Assembly: GCA_001839685.1 (NCBI GenBank)
Contig: MLAK01000554.1
Span: forward strand, 8,317-72,316
Direction of reading: 5' to 3'
DNA length: 64,000 bases
Origin: Tritrichomonas foetus
Taxonomy: Eukaryota; Parabasalia; Tritrichomonadida; Tritrichomonadidae
Shown: positions 41,168 to 50,655 of the stretch, piece after piece
Numbering within the stretch: the first letter of the stretch is position 1
Layout: each line of letters begins with the position of its first letter
Made by a program: the position numbers and the translations under genes
Notes under the pieces: model-generated
Databases searched by the model: none
The model's input: the letters and a program-made list of their open reading frames with translations, nothing else
What the model was told of the DNA's origin: nothing

Positions 41168-41542
41168 AACATCATAAATGAGAAAACAACATCATAAATG
41201 AGAAAACAACATCACAAATGAGAAAACAACATCATAAATGAGAAAACAACATCACAAATGAGAATACAACATCATAAATGAGAAAACAACATCACAAATG
41301 AGAATACAACATCATAAATGAGAAAACAACATCACAAATGAGAATACAACATCATAAATGAGAAAACAACATCACAAATGAGAATACAACATCATAAATG
41401 AGAAAACAACATCACAAATGAGAAAACAACATCACAAATGAGAAAACAACATCACAAATGAGAAAACAACATCACAAATGAGAAAACAACATCACAAATG
41501 AGAAAACAACATCACAAATGAGAAAACAACATCATAAATGAG
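41168..41542. repeat. 20-bp minisatellite, nearly 19 copies, with a 40-bp higher-order pattern
   Basis: The unit is AACATCAYAAATGAGAAWAC. Two positions vary in a patterned way. Units 4-11 alternate between the CAT/GAAAAC form and the CAC/GAATAC form, making four 40-base dimers. Units 13-18 are six identical copies of the CAC/GAAAAC form. The array is not in any gene. The 20-base period would shift a reading frame, so the array is unlikely to be coding. Confidence 0.95.
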
Positions 41543-42401
41543 GTAATAGCAGTCTGGACGAGATAGTAACATCAATGCTATGAATGATACTTTGAGAAAA
41601 TATCTCTCCAGTCGATCATTTCCAAAACTTTGTGTGAACTTGTTTGATTTTCTGAGAACTGAATGATTCTGGTATATTTCTTCAAAATGGAATTGATTCA
41701 TAATATAAATCATTATATCTATGTTTGAATTGAAAAGTCAGTTTCATGAATCATGATCTAATAATCGTGAAACAAATAATCAATTAAATATAATTTTAAT
41801 AATAAATGTTGAGAATACATTTCTAAATTGACTCATCTAAAATGAGAAAGAATCCATCACTATTAATATATGGAGTCATTATTAATGTAACTCATCTCTT
41901 ATCTTGATTTTAACGACTCCATTCAAAAATCATTGGAAAAAACACTTTCATGTTATTGGACATATTCAAACGCGCTTCATTCCCTGACACTGTTGATTCC
42001 AATATGTTCAAAATATTGCGAAGTCAATAATATCTAGAAAACCAAATTCTACTAAACGCAATATATGTAAGTTTTGAAATTGTTATTCGACATGAAGAAT
42101 GAATAAGAAGCATGAATAACATAATTATAAATTTTGTGTTACCAATAAAAAATTCGGATAATAATCGTTCATGTTTTGAAACCAAGTAAAAATAAATCAT
42201 GATGAGATAATTTCTTCAGCATAACATTAAAATATCTCTGTGATAACATTAAAATATTTCATAATTTCAGTGCCTTCTCAAATCACGTTATTAAAATTTT
42301 TATTTTTCTCATATAAAATTGAAATAATCACTAACAATCAAAAAGATTTCCTCACATTTTTTGAGAGACATTGCACTTCTCTGATCATTTAGACCATTAT
42401 A

Positions 42402-42443
42402 CAGTCATTAATAAAAGTATGTCCCACTAATAAAAGTGTGTCC
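42402..42443 (+). repeat. left terminal inverted repeat of the pogo-like element
   Basis: Forty-two bases starting with CAGTCATTAATAAAAG and ending with GTGTGTCC, identical to the reverse complement of 44423-44464. It contains two direct copies of an 18-base subrepeat. TA precedes it. Confidence 0.95.
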
Positions 42444-42888
42444 CACCTCTAAATAAATAGACTTTTTTTACTTTTTAATTTCCTTATTTCTCCAATATAT
42501 AGAGACTTTTTTATGATCGAATTTGTGCATACATGATTATTACCATCTCTACTATAAGTTGAAATGCTAATAAATCGAAAATAAAAATTCTTATTCAGAT
42601 ATCTAAAATCTGCAATATTTTATAAAATTCCTTGGATTTTCAAATTGCTACTGTCAAACATCATAATTGTATAATTACTCAATAATTCTTATTTAATTTG
42701 CTCAATATATAGAATCCAATCAGATGTTCCTGATTATTTGTGTCATTCATTTCACTTCATTATTTTTGTTTCATTTATATGACAAGAACAAATGAAAGAA
42801 ACATAAACTAATATATCTCAAACACTTGTACATAGCAACTATTTCACATCAAAAAGAACAAAGATAGAATTAATAAATGAATTACTTT

Positions 42889-44370
42889 TTATTTACTTAT
42901 TTTTGGGATTTTTGGTTTGGGATGATATTTTATCCCTTTTGACTTCAGTGGCTTCTTTTTTTTTCTGATTTCTAGCCTCTTTTTCAGTTCTTCTTCAAAA
43001 TACTGTTTGTTGATGAATCCAAATTGGGTTGTTCGAGTAAGGTTGGTTGAATTTTTTGAATTTTCTGATTTAGTCAATATTTCTTGAATAGTACACGATT
43101 TGGTAAATTCATTTTCATCAATTATTGCAGTATATGGTTCATTGCTAGTATTAGGCTTTATTCCAGCCTTTGAAAAAGCCTTTCTATTGGTATTTCCGGT
43201 GGTAGCCTGTTCGAAAGCTTGTATTAACTTGTTTATTTGGTCAGCTTGTGAATTTTTTATAAATTCAGTTCTGATTGTTTTTTTTCGTCTCTTCACAATC
43301 CCAAAAGTAACTAAATCCAACATTTGAAACAAACCTGTTGAGTTACTTGGGAAAGTAATTAGTTTAATCAAATTTTCACCAAGTAATTTTTTGATAGAAT
43401 CTGTTGTATGTGATGAACAATTATCTGAAAACATAACAGCAGGACTATCAAGATTTCCAATGCTTGTTCTTGACTCTTGAACATGTTTTAATACACTTAA
43501 TTTCAACCATTCTATAATAAGATCTTCATTAACAAAGCCAGTTGATGAGCTTCGAAGCATTACATCCTCATCTTTTCTTAATCCAGATGATATCACATCT
43601 GATTGAATTCTAGTTCGATGATCGATGATCATGGGCATAACAGTGTCACCACCTGCATTGATGCACGCAACTAATGTTTGATTTTTTTGGTTCCGTTTGA
43701 TTGAATAATGGATTGATTGTCCTTTCATATCAGCAGGGACAAGCACATCTTTTGATTTTGATTCGTGTCGTTCTGAAGAACCCATTTCGTCAAAATTATA
43801 TATTAGGTCCATATAAATTCCAGCAACTTCTGCTTTCAGTATATTAATATATTCATGAATATTATCCGGACTTATTGATAAACGTGCACCATCTTGTGGT
43901 ATTGCAGTTGCTGGAATCACTTCACTTTGATACCTTTTTAAGAAATTTGTCATCCAACCATATGACAAAGCAACTTGAAAGTTTTCAAGAATAAAATCAA
44001 GCACTTCACATTGAGACAATGGCGTTGATGCAATTGCATTAGATTTGATAAATTCGAGGACTTGTTTTTCTTGAATGTCAGTTAGTGATTTTGGTCTTCC
44101 ATCATTTTTGTGGCTTTTTCTTGCTTGCTCGAGACTTCGTGTCAAAATTCTCCTGGATATCCCGAAGAGTAACTGCACATTTTTTTTGGTTGTAATTATA
44201 TCGTCAAATTCTGAAAAGATCTCATAAACTTTGGCAATTTGTGAATATCGATATTGACAGCTTGAAAGCTCTGAACTTCGTTTTAATGAAATATAAAGGC
44301 GCTGTCCAAATAATGTTTGTGCACGGTTAATCAATTCTTCAAACAGAANCNGAGTGNCTGCTTTCTTCAT
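42889..44370 (-). CDS. pogo/Tigger-like transposase (DDE_1 superfamily)
   Basis: The first ATG in frame is at 44370, giving about 493 residues; a GTG at 44430 lies inside the right TIR and is an unlikely start. The N-terminal part carries helix-turn-helix DNA-binding features (for example SLTDIQEKQVLEFIKSNA and LSYGWMTNFLKRYQSEV, like CENP-B/Tc5-type HTH). The catalytic domain shows the DDE_1 pattern: first Asp in LIYNFDEMGSSE, second in AVMFSDNCSSH, third acidic residue in STGLFQMLDLVTFG (Asp, as in pogo-type DDD enzymes). The C-terminus is basic (KKRLEIRKKKKPLKSKG). Three bases near the N-terminus are unresolved (n at 44349, 44351 and 44357), so the first dozen residues are uncertain. It cuts and pastes the element between its TIRs. 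Confidence 0.92.
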   Translation of the reverse strand: MKKAXTXXLFEELINRAQTLFGQRLYISLKRSSELSSCQYRYSQIAKVYEIFSEFDDIITTKKNVQLLFGISRRILTRSLEQARKSHKNDGRPKSLTDIQEKQVLEFIKSNAIASTPLSQCEVLDFILENFQVALSYGWMTNFLKRYQSEVIPATAIPQDGARLSISPDNIHEYINILKAEVAGIYMDLIYNFDEMGSSERHESKSKDVLVPADMKGQSIHYSIKRNQKNQTLVACINAGGDTVMPMIIDHRTRIQSDVISSGLRKDEDVMLRSSSTGFVNEDLIIEWLKLSVLKHVQESRTSIGNLDSPAVMFSDNCSSHTTDSIKKLLGENLIKLITFPSNSTGLFQMLDLVTFGIVKRRKKTIRTEFIKNSQADQINKLIQAFEQATTGNTNRKAFSKAGIKPNTSNEPYTAIIDENEFTKSCTIQEILTKSENSKNSTNLTRTTQFGFINKQYFEEELKKRLEIRKKKKPLKSKGIKYHPKPKIPKISK

Positions 44371-44422
44371 TGAGAAAATCTGGAAATAAAAATGAAAAAA
44401 TCTAAACGTACGAAAAAAGCCA

Positions 44423-44464
44423 GGACACACTTTTATTAGTGGGACATACTTTTATTAATGACTG
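44423..44464 (-). repeat. right terminal inverted repeat of the pogo-like element
   Basis: Forty-two bases exactly reverse-complementary to 42402-42443, ending in GACTG and followed by TA. The upstream edge of the transposase frame runs into this repeat. Confidence 0.95.
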
Positions 44465-45184
44465 TATATTGAAATGTCTTTAATTAACTAAATAAAGGAG
44501 GAAAAAAAGAGATTTTAGTTTTGGTCAATTTCCCACAGTTGGTCATAAACTTTTCATTCAATTATAAACTTTTTTTTAACGTAGTTCAGAAAACTGTGTT
44601 GGATTTCAATATTTTGAAAATGTTATGATTGAAACATAGGAAATATTGTCAATGACAATTGACAGTAAGGAAATGAAACATCGTCAAATTAATTGTATAG
44701 TTTTGTCAGCTGCTGGATTCAAAATCCAACCAAGAATCATTTCAAATATTCTATTACCAATCATTAATAGAAATTTTCAATAATTGTCTTGTGAAAGGCA
44801 CAAATTCCTGCTTGTCAGAATGTTTTGAGGTATAAAATCCTAATTCATCCACGAATTTTTTCACAAGTGGCCAAAATGAATCATCATATAAAAATTTGAT
44901 ATGAGGAGTTTTAATTGAATAAAAAGTTTCTGATTAATTGAATAATATTGTCATCAAAATGGGAATATCTTTCTCATTGATAAAGAAAACTATCATTTCA
45001 ATTCATGTGAAGAAATGATATTACATAATAATGTCGTAAATGTTTACAAATGTTTCGAAATAAGAAAGAACATAGGAAAAAGATAGTTTGATAGACACAA
45101 ATGACATGAAGTGATAATCTTAGAAATTTTGTGAAAAATATCATATTTCTGAAGGATATTGAATATAATATTTTATTTTTTAGA
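44465..45184. other. intergenic region with a broken gene remnant
   Basis: A 720-base gap between the transposon and the first Myb gene. A minus-strand coding remnant occupies 44684-44933. The motif AAAAAGTTT at 44921-44929 reads toward the Myb gene and overlaps the start of the remnant. Nothing else is recognisable. Confidence 0.5.
44684..44933 (-). pseudogene. broken gene remnant, family unknown
   Basis: After a TAA the minus strand is open for 59 codons with very protein-like content (IKFLYDDSFWPLVKKFVDEL, GFYTSKHSDKQEFVPFTRQL, LKISINDW) to a TAA at 44754-44756. A second frame then continues in the same style (RIFEMILGWILNPAADKTIQ) to a TGA at 44684-44686. This looks like one gene split by a frameshift. 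No ATG starts it. The family is not recognised. Confidence 0.45.
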
Positions 45185-45835
45185 ATGACATATAACAACA
45201 TCAGCATCACTAATTATGATGATGAATTCAGTGATTTAAATAGCATTGATTATTTAGAAGACATTACAGACATTTCTATCAGAGATACCAGACATAAAAG
45301 AGCATCGAAACATTTTACGAAATTATCATACGTGAAAAAAAGACGTATATTTTCTCCAGAAGAAGACAAAATTATTAAAGAATGTGTTAGAAAATTCGGT
45401 GAAGATTGGAATGAAATCGCAATCAAACTTCCAGGTAGAACTTCCAAACAAGTTCATGATAGATATTCTAACTATCTTCGAGCTGGATTAAAAATTGAAC
45501 CATGGACTGAAGAAGAAGATCAAATTCTTCTATTCATGTTTAATAGTGTTGGGCCAAAATGGTCCAAAATGATGCGAAGGCTTCCTGGTAGGAGTAGTTC
45601 AGATATTAAAAATAGATGGTTTGGACATACATGTAAAGTAGATATATTACCCATTAGTAGAAAAGAATCCACACAGACTTGCGAACATGTAAATTACTCA
45701 ACACAAGTATTTAATATAAATTTTGATGATAATAACTATGTTCAATGCATAGACCAGATTTCGGAGCGTGATATTGAAGAAATGGTAAATGCATTAAATG
45801 CAACACAGTTATGGGAAAATGAATGTGAGTGTTAA
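45185..45835 (+). CDS. R2R3-type Myb DNA-binding protein
   Basis: The first in-frame ATG is at 45185; the frame reaches back to a GTG at 45131. The 216-residue product has two Myb/SANT repeats at about residues 51-101 and 104-152: IFSPEEDKIIKECVRKFGED with WNEIAIKLPGRTSKQVHDRY, and PWTEEEDQILLFMFNSVGPK with WSKMMRRLPGRSSSDIKNRW. The conserved tryptophans are mostly kept; the first helix of repeat one starts with Phe in place of Trp, a common change. A basic segment precedes the repeats (KRASKHFTKLSYVKKRR). The acidic tail has no known domain. Trichomonads use many such proteins as promoter-binding regulators; its targets are unknown. Confidence 0.92.
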   Translation: MTYNNISITNYDDEFSDLNSIDYLEDITDISIRDTRHKRASKHFTKLSYVKKRRIFSPEEDKIIKECVRKFGEDWNEIAIKLPGRTSKQVHDRYSNYLRAGLKIEPWTEEEDQILLFMFNSVGPKWSKMMRRLPGRSSSDIKNRWFGHTCKVDILPISRKESTQTCEHVNYSTQVFNINFDDNNYVQCIDQISERDIEEMVNALNATQLWENECEC

Positions 45836-47021
45836 CATAATAGTTTTGGCTTTTTATGATTATTAATTTAATTAAAGGCACAAACAGTTGAACATAGAAA
45901 GTTCTACTTTTTAAACTACAGTTTAAATTACGGATAAATCTTATTTATTAAATCAATAAATCAAAAATCATAATTTTGAATCTTTTTCTTGTAAATCCCC
46001 ATAATTTAATTCTTTCAAATGATTCCAAATCCTAGATTCGAAAAAATGATTTTTGAATAAAATATTTGAATTACTGTTTCAAGTTTTGAGTCAAAGTTTC
46101 ATAAAAACCAAAGTATTGATTCATCCTATTCAATTATTTTTTCCAATTAAAATTCTTATTTCTCATTTTATAATCAATGGGATATATGAATAATGTTTCG
46201 GGCATAAAAGAAAAGAAATAATCTTTGTAAATATTCAATCTTTGAGATTTGATGTTTCTTTGTAATTTTCAGAGGACTGAACGTTCATTCAAAATATCAT
46301 TGAATAATGCGTATAACTTTGAATGAACACTTGCTAATTTGTGCTCTTTTATTTATTAAATAATAATCATTCATTTCATATTTATTCGGAAAAAAGCAAT
46401 ATTGCATCATTGCATATGGCAGGCAATCATTCCGATGGTTATTCATTTTTATGCTTTAGGATCTATATCTTGTATGGATTCGATTCCAAACCATGAAAAT
46501 GTCTCATTTTTTTTGATAAGATGTCTTTTTTTTCGAACTTTTATGATTTATTCATTTGCAAATATATACATTAAGAGATTTATTTCATAACCTTATAAAT
46601 TTTAACCTCATTCCGATTTTCAAAGAACATTTGAATCGACTCTTAAAATGAATACGAATCAATCATATTGTGAAAGATTTGGTTACATGATATATTTAAA
46701 AGGTGATTGTTTCCCAAAATCATAATAAGAATAAACATAGATAAGAATAAACATAGATAAGAATAGACATAGATAAGAATAGACATAGATAAGAATAGAC
46801 ATAGATAAGAATAGACATAGATAAGAATAGACATAGATAAGAATAGACAAAGATAAGAATAGACATAGATAAGAATAGACATAGATAAGAATTGACATAA
46901 ATTGAAAACAGTATGAAACATTACGACTAATTTTTAATAACATACAAACATACAAACACACATATATTTTCAATAAAAACTTCATCAAATTCATATTCAT
47001 CGAAAGATCAAGTTATTTTGG
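45836..47021. other. intergenic region with a 16-bp tandem repeat
   Basis: About 1.2 kb between the convergent Myb and coiled-coil genes. The only clear structure is the tandem array at 46725-46900. Short open frames near 46402 and across the array are of chance or repeat origin. Confidence 0.6.
46725..46900. repeat. 16-bp minisatellite, about eleven copies
   Basis: The unit is ATAAGAATAGACATAG, with small changes at both ends of the array (AATAAACATAG in the first two units, AATTGACATAA in the last). It lies just past the 3' end of the coiled-coil gene on the minus strand. Confidence 0.93.
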
Positions 47022-48605
47022 TCAAGCAAGAGGAGGTAAGCTTGACCTCACTTTTCCTTTCCTGTTTATCTTTTTAGCTGTGAGTTTTTCCAATTTTTCA
47101 AATCGTTCATCGCTTATCGGTTTAATTTGTAGGATTCCTTTTCGACTTTCCCGGAATTTATCTATTCTTCTTTTGGTTCTTGGACTATTTAACACTGACA
47201 CATTTCCTTGTTCACCTCTCATCATCAAAAGTGATGTTGGAATGCTGGTAATTCTTTTTGCCACGTTTTGCATCTTCTTCAGCTTGCATTGTCGAATTGC
47301 AGCTTCAATTACAGAAACTTCTTTTTGCCTTTGCGTTTCTAAATCAATATCTATCTTTATTTCATTGGCTTTCACTTTATCAATTTCAGCAATTTGGTTC
47401 TCTTTTAATTTAAGAAATTCGTTTTGCATTTTCTGATAAATCAAATTTTCCGTTTCTTCTTCTTCCATTTTCTGGAGTTGATCAGCCTTTTCTTTGGCAA
47501 CACGTGCTTCATCGTAGTACTTGGCAAGAGCCATCTTTTTTTCAAGCTCTCTTGCAGCAAGAAGCTCCATTGATGGATGACTGAATTGCTTCAGAAAATC
47601 TTCGCTTTGCCACTTAATTTTGAACTGTTTTGTTTCTGTTTCTTGTCGCTCTGTTACACTTTCTATTTTCAGTTCAGTCTTTTTATGGTTTTGCTCTTTC
47701 AGTTCATTATATTTTTCATTTGTGTTATTTAATCGATCATTTAAATCCTCAATTTGTCTTTCAATTGAATATAATCGGTGTGACTCAATATTTTCAAGAA
47801 TTGAAGTGTTTCTGGCGCGATTAAGTTCATTCGCCGAATTGTCAAGACTTTTTGCAAGTTGATAATCACCTTCGATAAGTGCATCTATTCTTTTAGCATT
47901 AATATTTTTGATGACATAATCTCGAAGGGCATCAATTGGAACAATACCATATTTTAAGTAACTCTGAGCTGCATATTCAATATCATTTTCATCAGGTGCA
48001 TTGAAAATCAAAGCAGAAGTGGAATAAGAATCATTATTGTCATTAGCATTAGAAGAATCACTTTCTGAATTTACTTGGTCAGATCGTTCTGAATTTACTT
48101 GGTCTGTTGTATTGAAAGATATCGATGCCTCATTTTCAATATTTAATTGGCCAGATTTTTCGTCTTCTTCGTTTTCCTCTTTTTCTTGTTTTATTTGTTC
48201 GTTATCATTTATTTCTGAAGTTATTTGGTCTTTTGGAAGATCGCTTATTTTGTTATTTTTTTCGTCTTCTAGTGAATCGTTTTGAATCGAATCACCAATA
48301 TTTGAATTCATTTGGCTTTCCCCTTCAATATTGCTATTTAAATTTTGTTCGTTTTTCTGTTTATCCATATCTGAGGATGTTCCTTCTTGATTTTCAGTGG
48401 GATTTTCTGATGGAGAGTCCCTTTGTGGAACTTTTTCTGCCGGTATTTGATAGTTTCCTTCGCCAGTAATAAAAGTTGCATTGAGCGCGGATGAAAAATT
48501 TCGACCTAGGTTGGATTGATTTAGATTATTTGCTTTTTCGGTTTTTGCTTGAGGAGGATTGCTTCCTTTTTCCTGGTTTTTCTGAAAAGAAGCATTCTCG
48601 CTCAT
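47022..48605 (-). CDS. coiled-coil protein of unknown function
   Basis: A 527-residue protein starting at an ATG. The first 190 residues are Asn/Ser/Glu-rich and low in complexity, with two SDQVNSE repeats. From about residue 205 it is ordered: YLKYGIVPIDALRDYVIKNI, then DALIEGDYQLAKSLDNSANE, then a coiled coil (SIERQIEDLNDRLNNTNEKY) and a second long Lys/Glu-rich helix (about 330-440). The C-terminus is basic (RRIDKFRESRKGILQIKPI, KKINRKGKVRSSLPPLA). This layout is repeated in many trichomonad coiled-coil proteins of unknown role, perhaps cytoskeletal. Its ATG lies only 12 bases from the ATG of a short divergent frame. Confidence 0.8.
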   Translation of the reverse strand: MSENASFQKNQEKGSNPPQAKTEKANNLNQSNLGRNFSSALNATFITGEGNYQIPAEKVPQRDSPSENPTENQEGTSSDMDKQKNEQNLNSNIEGESQMNSNIGDSIQNDSLEDEKNNKISDLPKDQITSEINDNEQIKQEKEENEEDEKSGQLNIENEASISFNTTDQVNSERSDQVNSESDSSNANDNNDSYSTSALIFNAPDENDIEYAAQSYLKYGIVPIDALRDYVIKNINAKRIDALIEGDYQLAKSLDNSANELNRARNTSILENIESHRLYSIERQIEDLNDRLNNTNEKYNELKEQNHKKTELKIESVTERQETETKQFKIKWQSEDFLKQFSHPSMELLAARELEKKMALAKYYDEARVAKEKADQLQKMEEEETENLIYQKMQNEFLKLKENQIAEIDKVKANEIKIDIDLETQRQKEVSVIEAAIRQCKLKKMQNVAKRITSIPTSLLMMRGEQGNVSVLNSPRTKRRIDKFRESRKGILQIKPISDERFEKLEKLTAKKINRKGKVRSSLPPLA

Positions 48606-48616
48606 TGGAGGAATTG

Positions 48617-48808
48617 ATGCAAATTTGTGAGCAACTTTTCAAAAATTCTGAACGTAAAAACGACTTTTTTCTGTATAACATGGAGGGTTTAGAAAAAGAA
48701 TTTGCTGACAGAAAGAATTTGAATATGACTATTGACAGTAACTTTTTAAATGGCAAAATGGCCAACAAAACACATATCATTGGGATTTCACTTGATGAAC
48801 CACAGTGA
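48617..48808 (+). CDS. possible small divergent protein, 63 residues
   Basis: An ATG-initiated frame starting 12 bases from the coiled-coil gene's ATG and ending in TGA. The sequence is protein-like (MQICEQLFKNSERKNDFFLY, DSNFLNGKMANKTHIIGISL). No domain, signal or membrane helix is visible. It may be real, a remnant or chance; the very short divergent spacing argues against it. Confidence 0.25.
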   Translation: MQICEQLFKNSERKNDFFLYNMEGLEKEFADRKNLNMTIDSNFLNGKMANKTHIIGISLDEPQ

Positions 48809-48829
48809 ATGTTAACCATCATAATCAAC

Positions 48830-48990
48830 TTTAACAATCAAAATGAATATTAACAATCAAAATGAATATTAGCAATCAAAATCAATTTTACAATCAAAAC
48901 GAATATTAACAATAAAAATGAATATTAACAATAAAAACGAATATTAACAATAAAAATAAATATTAACAATAAAAATGAATATGAAGAATG
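48830..48990. repeat. imperfect 19-bp tandem repeat, about eight copies
   Basis: Units resemble AAAATGAATATTAACAATC, with later units ending AACAATA. The array lies between the uridine-kinase-like gene and the coiled-coil gene and is non-coding. Confidence 0.85.
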
Positions 48991-49047
48991 AAAATATGAC
49001 AAGAAAGAATGAAAACAACAAAAAGTTATTGAACATATCAAATTGGT

Positions 49048-50655
49048 TTAATATTTCAAATCAGATCCTCCAATAAACTCTCTGATGCATGAAACGTGAG
49101 GTACCACTTCTGCTGTTATTGGATAGAAGAAATTGAGTAAATTTAGGATTCTTCGCGCTTCGTTTGTCACTTCCCGAGTCTCCGGGCTATCTGGGTCTTC
49201 CTCCGGCTCAGGGATTGTTGCTTCAGCTAGCAAAGCTTTACCCATAATGGATAAAACAGGTAATTCATATACCAAAGCTGAATTGAAGAATAATTCGGCA
49301 TTTCCTTGAAACGGGAAAATATTTCGTTCTTCACCCAGTCTCACGCTCGTCCATCGCTGGAGAGTCTTGCGAGGCGAGTATCCTCTGTATTTGTAATCTC
49401 GAATGATCCTTCGAATGAGTCTCAGGTCTGATGTTGGAAAACGATGATTGAAATCGAGATTTAATGGAGTTAATGCAGAAATATAAATTGGTGTTACTTT
49501 GTCACGTCCTAAACTAGTCAATAACTCAGGATTTAGCCCATGAATACCTTCAATTATGAGGAATGAAGAAGGACTTAGTTCAATTTTATGATTCTCATCA
49601 TTATAACCTTTTCCAGAAACAAAATCAAATTTTCTTTCAGGTACTTTTTCACCCTTGAGCATTTTTTTGACATTTTGTGACAAAACTTCAATATTAAGAG
49701 CAGTGATGCTTTCGAAGTCTTGAAGACCATCTTCTCCATAAGGAATATCATCTCTGTCTTTATAATAATCGTCCATACTGATTACTGTTGAAGTATGACC
49801 ATTTACTCTTAATTGGATTGCCAGACGAAGTGCAAATGTTGTTTTATTCGAACTTGATGGGCCTGCAATAGTAATGATCCTTTTTCCTTGAGAATCATTC
49901 TTTGGGAAATTCTTCACGAGATGTTTTGCAATTTTTGCAAGCTTCTGTTCATGTAAGCCTTCAGCAACCCACTTTAGACCATCAACACGTCGATTATAAA
50001 TTAGTTCATTCAATTTAAAGACGCTATCACATCCAATCAATTTCGCCCACTTTTTGTTTTCATGGAAAATGTTGAAAAGTGCAGAAGGATCATTCCAGTT
50101 CTGATTGAGGGCGGTTGGATCAAGAATTGAAGGGAAACGAAGAACAATTCCAGATTCATATGATATGATATTAAATATGGCAAGTCGCGCCTTATCAGTC
50201 GACATAGGCTCAACTATGTAGTCTATGTAATCGCCGTATCGTAGGCACGGAATTTGCTCACCAGGGAAGGTTTTGAGCAATCCGAGCTTATCGTAAAATC
50301 CGCGGGCCTCGAAGAAGGCTTCAAGCTCTGATCGAGAGATCCTGACATTTTGGAACTCGGTCTCACTCTCCAAAGCTGTTCGAATCTCCTTTTCGAGGTT
50401 TTCAGCCATATTTTTGTCGATTGTCGAAATATCGGCTCCTTCAGAATCTGTGCAGAAGTAGCCGTCACCAAGCGAGTGTTCGATTTTCAGAAGGCGGTTG
50501 TAAAGTTTGTTGTAGATGCTGCAGCAGAGAAATGAAAGAGTGGCATGTTCGGCGAGCAATTGTTGGCGAGGAATCTTGTCTTTTCGTGTGTCAGGTGATT
50601 GCGGAAATGGATATTCTTTCATCTTAGTGATGAAACCACTGGAAAGAGTTTTCAT
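49048..50655 (-). CDS. uridine kinase-like nucleoside kinase (SAD-like domain plus P-loop kinase)
   Basis: A 535-residue protein starting at an ATG. The C-terminal half is a phosphoribulokinase/uridine kinase domain: P-loop IAGPSSSNKTTF (about residue 262), STVISMDDYYKDRDDIPYG, FDFVSGKGY, FLIIEGIHGLNP (Walker B-like), and RRIIRDYKYRGYSPRKTLQR. The N-terminal half resembles the threonyl-tRNA-synthetase-like domain of the bacterial-type long uridine kinases (ATLSFLCCSIYNKLYNRL, IEHSLGDGYFCT, then AIFNIISYESGIVLRFPS). The TGS domain often found before it is absent. Walker A has Asn where Gly is usual, an odd change next to the catalytic Lys. The enzyme would phosphorylate a nucleoside, most likely uridine or cytidine, for pyrimidine salvage, on which trichomonads depend. 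The exact substrate is inferred. Confidence 0.9.
   Translation of the reverse strand: MKTLSSGFITKMKEYPFPQSPDTRKDKIPRQQLLAEHATLSFLCCSIYNKLYNRLLKIEHSLGDGYFCTDSEGADISTIDKNMAENLEKEIRTALESETEFQNVRISRSELEAFFEARGFYDKLGLLKTFPGEQIPCLRYGDYIDYIVEPMSTDKARLAIFNIISYESGIVLRFPSILDPTALNQNWNDPSALFNIFHENKKWAKLIGCDSVFKLNELIYNRRVDGLKWVAEGLHEQKLAKIAKHLVKNFPKNDSQGKRIITIAGPSSSNKTTFALRLAIQLRVNGHTSTVISMDDYYKDRDDIPYGEDGLQDFESITALNIEVLSQNVKKMLKGEKVPERKFDFVSGKGYNDENHKIELSPSSFLIIEGIHGLNPELLTSLGRDKVTPIYISALTPLNLDFNHRFPTSDLRLIRRIIRDYKYRGYSPRKTLQRWTSVRLGEERNIFPFQGNAELFFNSALVYELPVLSIMGKALLAEATIPEPEEDPDSPETREVTNEARRILNLLNFFYPITAEVVPHVSCIREFIGGSDLKY

Larger units (their letters stand above)
40618..42401. other. intergenic region with a small open frame and a minisatellite
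   Basis: About 1.8 kb between the large helical gene and the pogo-like transposon. It holds a possible small gene at 40753-40965 and a 20-base tandem array at 41168-41542, both listed separately. The segment 41543-41740 is less A/T-rich and reads protein-like on either strand for about 40 codons, but no frame can be chosen. The rest is plain A/T-rich DNA. Confidence 0.5.
42402..44464. mobile_element. pogo/Tigger-like DNA transposon with 42-bp TIRs and TA target duplication
   Basis: The element is 2063 bases long. A 42-base terminal inverted repeat at 42402-42443 is matched perfectly by its reverse complement at 44423-44464. Each end begins with CAG at the outer edge and is flanked by TA (42400-42401 and 44465-44466), the target duplication expected for Tc1/mariner/pogo elements. 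Inside each TIR the unit TAATAAAAGT[A/G]TGTCCCA occurs twice in direct orientation, likely paired transposase-binding sites; the outermost A/G difference is the only change between the two units. One transposase gene on the minus strand fills the element. Perfect ends and an open gene suggest recent activity. Confidence 0.93.
48606..49047. other. intergenic region with a possible small gene and a tandem repeat
   Basis: A 442-base gap between two minus-strand genes. It contains a possible short plus-strand gene (48617-48808) and the imperfect repeat array at 48830-48990. The promoter of the coiled-coil gene must overlap the short frame. Confidence 0.5.

Noticed and set aside
41168..41542. Regular short repeats that might suggest a CRISPR array
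   Set aside because: The units are contiguous with no unique spacers, and the genome is eukaryotic. It is a minisatellite.
41492..41713. Minus-strand frame of 73 codons entering the minisatellite
   Set aside because: The first 50 codons look plausible, but the frame ends inside the repeat and the opposite strand reads equally well, so no gene can be chosen.
46643..47000. Open frames across the 16-base repeat
   Set aside because: They exist only because the repeat lacks stops in several frames; the products are monotonous repeats of Tyr/Leu/Ser/Ile.
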